Shown in pieces: positions 55,544 through 64,000 of a DNA stretch of 64,000 nucleotides (positions are counted from its first letter, which is position 1; each line of letters starts with the position of its first letter). The stretch covers positions 62,001-126,000 of the forward strand of contig QRDG01000141.1 of the NCBI GenBank assembly GCA_012064385.1, written 5' to 3'. This stretch comes from Puccinellia tenuiflora (Eukaryota; Streptophyta; Magnoliopsida; Poales; Poaceae). The notes beneath the pieces are model-generated. The model did no database searches, was not told the origin of the DNA, and worked only from the letters and a program-made list of their open reading frames with translations. The translations under genes were made by a program, and so were the position numbers.

Positions 55544-58500
55544 TTAAGCCTTGGGGTTCGAAGGCGAGCCATCCAAAAGCTTGGCTGTTCTTTCGTCTTC
55601 AACCTTCGCATCATCGACATCTTGCTTGCTGAGGAAGCTCGGCTGGTTGGTGGACGAGAGAAGCCTCGCCCACATCCTATCAGTTATCGAGACTTTGTTC
55701 TGCTTTTCTGTGATCCTCTGCAGTAGGCGAATAAAGCAAATAATCAGTTATGGAGGCCACTGGTTACCAGTTTTAAATCTAACATTGTGATGCTGAATGT
55801 AATACTTACATAAAAGGGGATATAGCAATGCCGGCCATTTACTTGGCCAATAGTGAAACCGGTGTATCCAGCCATGGCTCCATGGACCACACTGTGAGCC
55901 AACAGTGTGCAATAGACATTATCAGATGCATTGCTAGGGATGGCTCGTATCATGTATGTAGGATCTGCAACAAACCCATGGTGTCTAAAATTAGTTACTG
56001 TCTTCTGACATTGTCAGACCGAGCAAGTTGGAGAAACAAGAGACCACTGACCTATGTACTTCAGATTTATGGTTGTTTTGTTTTTCTTGAAATGCTCCTG
56101 AATTTACAAAATAACAACAGGACATTGATTTAGCTTGAGACATGTGATGATGCATATAGTACAAATGGTATCATCTGACGCAGAAAGGAGCTAAAAGAAG
56201 TAAGATGTCAAATCCGACACAAAGGAGCAAAAAGAAGTAATATGTCAAACCCAACAAAGTACACAAATTCAAGATGCAAACCGATTTTCCAAGAGTCTCA
56301 CATTTATCTTCTGAGATAACCAAAGACCAACATCGAGAAGCAGTGCATTGCCAGAAGCATCTTGCCCCATTGCCTTCATGTTTTCGGCAATAAGTTTCTG
56401 TCCTGCACCCTCAGCAACGACAATAACCATATGGCCATTGTCCTTCAACCGCTTTTCTATGTATTTGTAGAGTCCACCTTCACCTTCAAGATAGAAAGGT
56501 GACTCCGGAATCAAGCAACAATCCTGATACATGGGGAATGTTTGTCAGTTCAGTTGACATAAATTAAGTCCTTATCTTGAGCGTAAAGGTACACTTAAAT
56601 GTTTTCCACTTCTGAAGATGTTAACATACCACATCTCTGCTCGCTAGGGTGGCATAATGTGCAATGAAACCTGTATCAATAAAATTAGACCTGAATCAAA
56701 ATTATGATACAGAAGAATGAGTAAACCGACAAACTAACATTATTACTCTCAAAGTTGCTACAGAAGATAGGCATGTTTAGATTAGAGTTAACGTGTTGCA
56801 TTCACAAACAAGGGAACATGCCAAATCCTGCCCAAAAGAACCCCAGAACTCGATAAGCTCACATATGTCAGCTATTGACTTTTACTTGCAAAAGACATGC
56901 ATCTAAATCTCAGTTCATATATATAAATAAAACTGAAAAAGGTTGGTTTGGGGTTTCCTTAACAGCAGTAGATAACACTTGTTAAGAGCAATAAGTAGTA
57001 GCGGAACTTCACTGGAAACAGTTATTAACGGCAAATGATCTAACAGTTCCAATGGTAGCACCGGAATTTCTTTAAAGATGCTCCTTTCAGAATTTTCTTT
57101 AGAGTTCTCAGAAAACATATTAAAAGGGCAATTTTTCAGCTAAATGTGTCAAAGGACGCAATTGGCTAATAGCATGTCATATTGTATCAAAGTATAGAGT
57201 GGGCTTATTATAAACTTACCACTGTATCGACCCATTAGCTTTACCAGTCCTATACCATTCTCAGCACTTCCAGCTTCCACATGAGCGGCATTTATTGCAC
57301 GCTGAGCCTCCTCGACTGCACTGTCGAAACCAAATGACTTATCAATTACCTGAAACAAAGACAGCAATGGATTCAGGGATATGCAGGGAAGTATGCGATT
57401 TTTCACCATAATGTTACTATAACACGGAACAGAGTATTACTGGGATATCATTATCAATAGTCTTAGGAATGCCAGCAACAGCAACTTTGAGACCACGTCT
57501 TCGAACCTCCTGCATTAAGATTCCAGTAGACAGTACACTCAATCTTTTTACAACAATATTCAGTTGATTCAATATCAATATACCATTTTTAATTTAAATT
57601 ATAAGCTGCAAAGGATGTTCTAAACCGACCAAATGTCGACAGTAAGATCTATAATTCAATCAGCGCAAAGAGCACTCTTCGCTGATTTATAACTGTGCTT
57701 ACTTCAAAAATTACTGCTGCGCCCCTTTGACTGCCGTCACCACCAATAACATAGACCTGGAAAAAAATCAAAAGAGTGAACACGCAACTTTAAGATGTCT
57801 ACGCTTGGCAGAACTTTTATGATGCTAAGGGAAGAACAGAGTGGTCCAAGAATACAGAGAAGGAAAAATAGTAGAAATAGTGTTTTTTTACTTTACCTGA
57901 TTTATACCACGGTACTGAATGCTGTCAACAATCTTCATGGTGTCATGGCCTCCTCGTGACGAGCCGAGAATAGTTCCGCCTCTTTTGTGAATATCATTAA
58001 CACTCTTTGGAGTCAAGTTGATAGTGTTGCGAGCATAGAACCCTCTATACCCACCCTACAGAAAAAACATAATATTAGAAAACAGAGCACCAATATAATA
58101 GCTATATCTCAGTTTCTTGTGAGGCCATTGTTCTTGTTTTTTCCATGATTCCTACTGCCACATATCAAAAATTTGCTGTGCTCTAGTTTCTAAGTGAAAA
58201 GAAGTTGTTATAGATTTACAGCACTTAACCAACGTGAGAAATTTGATAGAATGTTTTTTGTGGCACTAGGCATAATTGTTGAATCCCCAAACAGGCATGC
58301 TGACTCGATAGTTGCAACAGCAACAATAAAAGCATGTATCAGTTATTTCCAGGATACCTACAATGATTATCCTCTGGGTGCTTGAAGTGGACTTTGTGAT
58401 GCAATCTATTGAGTAGCGACTTACCTGGATTCCAAGGATCTTGGTGACACCATACATGTCAGATAAGCCACATACAATTTCCCTAATCACAGTGTTAAGT

Positions 58501-59562
58501 CCAGGGCACAGTCCTCCGCAGGTGACAATGCATGCATGAACCTCGTCAGATTCAAAATAGACCTGATGGAGACCAAAACGAGGTTAGAGAGAGCCCTTTC
58601 TCTCTGTTGTCGCTATGCCAGCATAAACACGACATGACATACCCTTTGGCGAGGTCCAGCACGACGGAAGTGGTTTCCTCTTGGGCCACCCTTGTGCACA
58701 ACAATCTGCATTTGAACAACGAAAGTCGCTGAATAAAAGTGAAGACTCTATAAACTTATCAATTTATTGGCAGGAAGGAAAACAAGAGTTCACGACAGAA
58801 ATCTCAAGAATTCACCTTCTGGCAGACTGTATCATCTGGGTTAACGAAGTATTGCCTGGAAACAAAATATTTTATTTTACAGTCAATAACAATATGCAAA
58901 TGAAAACCACGAGCAACCCCGGTTACGAAGTTCAGTCTTACTTGACAACCGAGTAGGCTGGGTTATCTTGCAGTGGATTTGGGTAGGTCTGTCACAGCCA
59001 AACAAAAAATGGTCACCATGATCAGAAAGTAACAGTGTCTTATTCGGCTCAAAATCAGAGCAGCGGATTCAACACAATTCCCATTTCCCCTGTGATTAGT
59101 CACAGGAGACCTAAAAGCTCAACACACACACACAAAAAAAATAGAAACAAACGAAAGAGGAAAACGTTAAGTTTCGGTGACCACTTGAAAAGGGCCATCG
59201 CTTTTCCATCCAATCCTCAAAAGTGCCATGAAGCACACTATTATATATAACTAACGAACAAAAGGTACTACTCTACATATATATTTTAATAACGGAAGCT
59301 AGCAACGGCTTTAGATCCAGCGGAATCTTGATCAGATTCCACGTTCTCCCACATGGCCACATTGATCCCACAGCTAGTCACCCCCATGCGCGATATCGAT
59401 CCACGCACACACACTCCGTACTCGTCGGCCCGGCCTCGCACTCACCGGGAGATCGGGGAGGTAGTCGGAGACGTGCGGGACGTCCTCGAGGACGTACCCC
59501 GCATCGCCGACCACCAGCTTCGCGTCGGGCTTGGCCACCGGCGCCGCCGCCGTCCCGTCCAT
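55544..59562 (-). CDS. PFK: ATP-dependent 6-phosphofructokinase, 14 exons, 484 aa
   Basis: Phosphorylates fructose 6-phosphate with ATP in glycolysis. Exons in gene order: 59446-59562, 58942-58988, 58816-58855, 58643-58705, 58425-58562, 57897-58055, 57703-57756, 57441-57509, 57220-57349, 56630-56670, 56302-56523, 56052-56097, 55810-55964, 55544-55717. All introns are GT-AG, phases agree, and the total is 1,455 nt. Motifs: GGLCPGLN (105-112), ATP-type GGDGSQRGA (193-201), catalytic PKTIDNDIP (221-229, Asp225/Asp227), MGRYSG (268-273), and LIPESPFYLEGEG early in exon 11. Gly in GGDG, where PPi-dependent enzymes have Asp, favours ATP. The ATG at 59562 has a good context (A at -3, G at +4) and gives the usual cytosolic length. 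An in-frame ATG at 59721 would add a 53-residue Arg/Pro-rich leader. Convergent with RadA. Confidence 0.95.
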
Positions 59563-60074
59563 CGTCCTCTCAGGCTCCACGCGGTTCCGCGCGGCGTATC
59601 GCGGCGGTCGAGCAGGTGGTGCAGGTGGGCCCGTGGGCTGGAGACGGCGATGTGGGCGGGGGTGTTGGTGGGCCGGGTGGGGATCAGCAGCGGCGGCGTC
59701 GGTCGGCGACGACGATGCCATGGGGAAAAGCGGATGCGGGGAGGGGCTCCATTTTCGGGTGGGGTTGCTGTCTTGTGGAGGCGCGGTGATGGCGACGGCG
59801 GCGCGTGGCGATGACGGAGGGCCGACGGCGCGGTTCCGCGGGGAGATTGGGGAAACTGCCGCACGGCACGGGACAGGAACAGGAGTAATGGTGGAGGACG
59901 GACACTTGTTGGCGGGGCTAGACTGCAGGTGGGTCCGGCTAGGTTCCAACCAAGATTCGTCTGATCTTGTCTATTCGACGAATCAGATACACCACGTGTA
60001 GGTTGGAGTTTGGATGACCCTCGCGCCGTCGGATTCGACCGCTCTGCACGACCTGTAAGTTAGGGTGTGAGGGC
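59563..60074. promoter_or_regulatory. PFK upstream region
   Basis: GC-rich 5' flank of the PFK gene, probably 5' UTR and promoter, open in the PFK frame as far as 59949 but with no ATG context better than that at 59562 or 59721. The far part up to 60074 is unassigned. Confidence 0.45.
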
Positions 60075-61088
60075 TGAGAGCAACTCCAACACGCTCACTC
60101 ATTTGGTCCGGCACGATCCGTTTCCGTCCGTTTGGGTGGAAATTATGGTTCAACGCGGCGATGTAAACGGACCGACGTTTGGTTTTTTGGTTCGCGAAGA
60201 CCCAAATTCGACTAAAATTTGAGTTGGGTTTACGTCGGCACGGACGAGTGTGGACGCCACGTGGAGTCCTCCCCATTTGACCCCCTGGCCCGCCCACCAG
60301 TGACACAATCCTCTTTCTCTTCCCTATCGCTAGTCCATCTCGCCCGTCCCCCACCCCCGCGCCATCCATCGTCGTCGCCGCCACCTCTCGCCGCCACACC
60401 TAGACCGCAGGACCCCCCACCGGCACCTCCCGCCGTCGCTGGTAAACCGCCAGCACCAGGACGGACTTGGACGGCCGGAGGAGACCGTCTCCACCACCAG
60501 GATTGCGGCCATGATTGCGGTGTTTGGTCGGGAGTACCTGAGAGAAGCCAAATGTTGAGGATACTACTTGGATTTTTGCGATCAACGAAGGAAGAGGGTT
60601 TTCTAGTATGCTCGGCGGCATAGATTACATGCATTAGGAGGGAAAGAACTGTCATTTTGCTTGGCAGGAGCAATAAGGGACATGTTGGCGAGTGTACGGT
60701 CGTACTAGAAGCTGTGGCTATGCACGATCTTTGGATTTGGCACTCCTTCGGTATGGCCGGTTCTCACAATAATATCAATGTGCTTCAGCACTCTCCGGTG
60801 TTCTCTAGGCTTTTCAGAGGGCAATGCTCCACATGTGAGCTATGAGATCAATGGTCATACATATACCAAGGGATGCTATTTAGCTGATGGTATCTATCCG
60901 GAGTGGTCTAATTTTGTGAAGACAATCTCCAATCCTTCTGACAACAATGATATCAATGTGCTTCAGCACGATGGATCGAGTTTCATCGAGAGATGCGTGA
61001 TAAGACAGCTCACAAACAACTTCAAAAATATTTGGTTCACCATATGTGGTCTTATTTTGGGAACCAAGAGTCCTAGTTGCTACATTCT
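60075..61088 (+). mobile_element. Harbinger-type element remnant, cut on the right
   Basis: The left side begins GAGAGCAACTCCAACACGC, like the ends of grass Harbinger elements, followed by a leader (CCGTTTGGGTGGAAATTATG region) and a broken transposase. The right end is lost at the reversed gypsy LTR that starts at 61089. No target duplication can be shown. Confidence 0.6.
60520..60955 (+). pseudogene. Harbinger (HARBI1-like) nuclease pseudogene
   Basis: Frames joined across shifts and stops resemble the plant transposon nuclease domain. A 'REPNVEDTTWIF' and 'EGRGF' type block near 60540-60600 precedes a decayed 'GID-MH' site near 60620. Then come GHVGECTVVLEAVAMHDLWI and WHS.GMAGSHNNINVLQHSP (60660-60810), followed by YEINGHTYTKGCYLADGIYP and EWSNFVKTISNPSDNN (60840-60955). 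After 60955 a copy of the earlier ATCAATGTGCTTCAGCAC word replaces the expected FAKCQEA..DVERAFG region, so the third catalytic residue is missing. Confidence 0.72.
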
Positions 61089-61539
61089 TGACGAGGTTAG
61101 GGCTCGGCAAATCCCTGGGTCGAGTACCCCGGGTTGATTGAAGGGGAGAGAGGTGAACGTTGGTGATCACGACGGCTAACAGGGGGCGATTTACCCAGGT
61201 TCAGGCTCCCGGAGGATAACACCCTACTCCTGCTTGTATGGAATTATGATCAAGGTGGCTACAATGGCGAGATGGCAATCTCGCTAGGGTTTAACTGGCG
61301 GCTACGAGTTGGTGTTCGCTAGTTGCTTCATTACCCTAGACAAGGGACCCTCCCAGCCTTTATATGATAAGCTGGGTCTCGGGTGAACGGTGCTGATGGC
61401 ACGTACAGGATGATCAAGCTGATGACCTAACGGCGACTACCTTGGGCCGCACATCATCCTTCTTGGGCCTTCCTTGGGCCTTCCTTGGCGTGACCCAGGT
61501 ACCACCACCGTGGGGTACTCGAAAGGTAACCCCACAACA
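61089..61539 (-). repeat. 3' LTR of the reversed gypsy-type element
   Basis: 451 bp; TG...CA in reverse complement; a TATATGATAAGCTGGG segment near 61360-61375 lies where the other family member has its TATAAA box. Confidence 0.85.
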
Positions 61540-62219
61540 GTAGCCCCCGAGTGCTTAGTCGAATCGTAGAGTCGGGTAAAGGACTCCTTCCTTCCGGGCA
61601 CGCCACCAGGTTCCTGAAAGGAACAAATAAAATGGTCGACTCCGGCCGTTTAGGGCTTATGGAGGATTTCTTAGCCGAAACCTCGACTGCAGGGTGAAAA
61701 CTGTGAGTGTTGGTCTGATCGGTGATTTTTCGACTCCGATTGGTCTGAGTCATTCGGGAGCGCGAACAGCGCTCCCGATGGGAGTAGCCCCCGAGATTAA
61801 TCTGAATTGCTTGCAATTGAGGTTAAACTCAATTTTTCCTTCAGTCGAAAAGCCCGCTCCCGATGGGAGTGAAGAAGTGACTCAAATTGACGGAGTCGCA
61901 ACTTGCTTTGCATGACTTACTTTGTACTCGGCCGGTTTGGCTTACTGCTTTAAGTTTGCTCAGCTCGCGGAGCTTACTGTATTTCTTGTGCAGTCGAATG
62001 GACTTGTCGAGTCGACTCAGCTTTTAGAGCTTACTGTATTTTTGTTGCACTCGAATGAACTGTCCGGGTGCTCCCTCAGCCCATTGGCTTACCACGCCTT
62101 CGCAGATGACGTCAGTGCTGACGTTTTCGGCGTGCTCTGCGTCCGATGGGACGTGACATGGTGGTCCCAGTGCCAGCCTTGACTGATCTGACCGTTGAGC
62201 GCAAACTTTTCACGGCGTG

Positions 62220-62689
62220 ATGAAGGCACCTCGATTCCCGCGCGTAGTGGGCGGCGTGGGCGGCGACGGTTGGCCTCTCTGCGCGACGCGTGGACGGCCG
62301 GATGAGGTTGTGGAGAGCGGCTTCGCGGTGAACGGCCAGGATGAACTGTCCCCGTGGTATATATTTTTCACCGCGGTGGGGAACAGTTCACGCCATCCTC
62401 ATTTCGCCGCCATCTCCTCTGCTTTCTCCTCCATTGCTGCTCTTGCGCCCAGTTCTCCAGAGCTCTCTCCACTGCCAGTTTCTTCTCCACCCATCATGAG
62501 CAAGGTTACGATGAAGAGGGGAAAGTCTGCCGCCGGCGCCGTCGCCGCCACCGAGGCTGGCGTGATGAAGAAGCCCGAGGGCGACTGGACGAAATCGTCG
62601 GTGAAAAAGGCCGATCTTGAGGGCCTCCGCGCGCTTGGGCTGCTGCCGCCGGCGGACCAGGCGGCGGTGCGCGCTCCAGGGAAGGAGGT
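62220..62689 (+). pseudogene. N-terminal part of the gypsy antisense ORF
   Basis: Open frame on the strand opposite to the element. The probable start is the ATG at 62496 (MSKVTMKRGKSAAGAVAATE), with an in-frame ATG at 62220 as the alternative. It includes DWTKSSVKKADLEGLRALGL and LPPADQAAVRAPGKEVE, the usual beginning of the 'putative gypsy type transposon' protein family in grasses. The insertion at 62690 cuts the frame. A GC-rich promoter-like leader lies before it (62220-62490) with a TATATATTTTT at about 62357. Confidence 0.75.
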
Positions 62690-64000
62690 TGAAAGGACAC
62701 GGATGTCGCCTAGAGGGGGGTGAATAGGCGATTTAAAATTATTACGGTTAAGGCTTGAATAAATGCGGAATAAAACTAACGTTTAATTTATCAAGCCAAA
62801 ACCTAAACTAGCTAGGTTTACCTATGTGCACCAACAACTTATGCTAAGCAATATGATCAACTAGGTGATAGCAAGATATATGACTTTAAGCTCGATGTCT
62901 ATCACAAAGTAAATAGCATAAGTAAGAAGCTCGGGATAGAAATACCGAGGCATTTGGAGACGATGATTTATCCCGAAGTTCACTTCCCAATGGAAGCTAG
63001 TCTCCGTTGGAGCGGCGCGGTGTTCACCAATGTGAAACACCGAGTAGCCCTAATATGGCACACCGTATCTCCGTTGTGTCTTACCACCAATGTGGCGAGG
63101 CACTTGTCACTATGTTGCCGTTGAGGTTGACAACTAGAACCTTTACAAGGGTGAAGCTCACTCCACAAGTTGGAGGGTCTTCACCAAATGCACCGAGCCA
63201 CCAAGACTTGATGCCCAAGGCCGAGGGATCCCGGCAATGTCTTCGTAGCTACCAAAGCTCCGAAGCAAACAAGGTTGAACCACACTCCACAATTAGAGGC
63301 TCCCAACAAATCCCGTAAGCCGCCAAGACTCCGAGAAATCAAACCGTCTAGGGTACCAACGTGCCCTAGAGGAACAAGCTCTAGGGAACCAAAGTACCCA
63401 AGAGTAACAAGCTTCTCAACTTCACTTTCCACGAATCACCGTGGAGAACTCAAACCGATGCAACTAATGCAATGGCAAGAACACACTAAGTGGTCAAGTT
63501 CTTCCAACCCGAATCCAACCAAAGCAACTAATGCTTGGGAGGGATTAGGGAGGAAGAACAAAGGAGGAACACAAAGAAACTCCAAAGATTTAGATCCAAA
63601 GTGTTCTCCTCACTTAGAGGAGAAATCAATTGGTGGAAACACGGATCTAAGACTCCTCTCTCTTTTCTCTCAAAGGAGTAGCACGAACTAGTGGAGAGAA
63701 AGAGAGAAAGCCAAGCTCTAGAGGTCAACAATGGAGGAGAGGAAATAGCTCAAGAGTTGGCTAAAAAGTTCATTTATTTTTGGGGAAGAAGCCCCTTAAA
63801 TAGGGGCTCCAAAAATGCGACCGTTGTGCTATTTCGTGTGCAGCTAAAAAAGAAAGCAGCTAGAAGGGAAAGCAGGCCGGCCTGGGAGCCGGCCCAGGCC
63901 AGCAGACAGGCCGGGGCACCACCCGCACGGACCGGCCTGGGAGCCGGCCCAGGCCGGCAGCAAGGCCGGGCGATGGGAGGGAGTATCGGTGGCGGGCCAG
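62690..64000 (-). mobile_element. Second copy of the 2.3-kb LTR family, reversed, runs off the window
   Basis: It starts TGAAAGGACACGG and then CGCCTAGAGGGGGGTGAATAG, the complement of the 3' end of the element at 22953-33718. The order of words that follows (CTAGCTAGGTTTACC, GTGCACCAACAAC, ATAGCAAGATAT) also mirrors that copy. CCTTAAATAGGGGC at 63793-63806 corresponds to its CTATTTAAAG promoter box. From 63868 to the window end the sequence carries repeats of GGCCGGCCTGGGAGCCGGCC type. The other end is outside the window, so the target duplication cannot be checked. Short open frames here are not genes. Confidence 0.8.

Larger units (their letters stand above)
61089..62689 (-). mobile_element. 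Reversed gypsy-type element, 3' part only
   Basis: On the minus strand: an antisense-ORF region, polypurine tract, then a 451-bp LTR (61089-61539) that starts TGTTGTGGGGTTACC and ends CTCGTCA. LTR edges and the PPT (complement CACTCGGGGGCTAC, 61540 onward) match the family type of the element at 3.2-10.3 kb, but the LTR sequence differs widely, so it is a different member. Its 5' portion is cut at 62690 by another LTR element. No target duplication can be tested because only one end is present. Confidence 0.85.

Noticed and set aside
59328..60001. Plus-strand frames of 153-156 codons
   Set aside because: Antisense of PFK exon 1 and its GC-rich leader.
62690..63691. Open frames of 83-138 codons at the right edge
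   Set aside because: They fall within the reversed LTR family also present at 22953-33718; no protein motif.

Overview
The window is nuclear DNA of a Triticeae grass (wheat, Aegilops or barley group). The evidence is BARE/WIS/Angela-type copia LTRs of about 1.87 kb, gypsy elements with an antisense ORF, a dense load of grass-type MITEs, and plant genes with many small GT-AG introns. No prokaryotic features, CRISPR arrays or tRNA genes were seen. All names rest on motif recognition and reading-frame logic by eye; no database was searched.

Layout. 1-3.2 kb: unassigned sequence with one Tourist-like MITE. 3.2-10.3 kb: a complete young gypsy-type element (LTRs of 410 bp, TSD ATGGC) that carries gag plus protease but no visible reverse transcriptase or integrase, a 112-bp tandem array, and a spliced antisense ORF. 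10.3-13.5 kb: a string of palindromes, a GC-rich block, then AT-rich tandem duplications. 14.2-15.2 kb: a decayed NHX Na+/H+ antiporter gene holding an hAT MITE. 16.7-20.9 kb: two related ubiquitin-like genes (one intact, one frameshifted) separated by a reversed copia remnant. 21.9-34.6 kb: a three-layer nest. A solo copia LTR is split by a 2.3-kb solo LTR of another family, which is itself split by a full-length copia element; all three layers have target-site duplications. 34.6-39.2 kb: an hAT element carrying pieces of an acyl-activating enzyme gene, and a PIF/Harbinger element with Myb-like and transposase sequence.

The genic core is 39.7-59.6 kb. It holds a BAHD acyltransferase (minus strand, one exon), an organelle-type RadA recombination ATPase (plus strand, 15 exons, 632 aa) and an ATP-dependent 6-phosphofructokinase (minus strand, 14 exons, 484 aa). 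For the last two, exon phases were followed from start to stop without a break. The BAHD and RadA genes are divergent; RadA and PFK are convergent. Their functions (acyl transfer, organellar DNA recombination, glycolysis) do not form one pathway. MITEs lie in RadA introns and between RadA and PFK.

60.1-64 kb: a second nest. A decayed Harbinger element is cut by a reversed gypsy-type element, which is cut by a second copy of the 2.3-kb LTR family that runs off the window.
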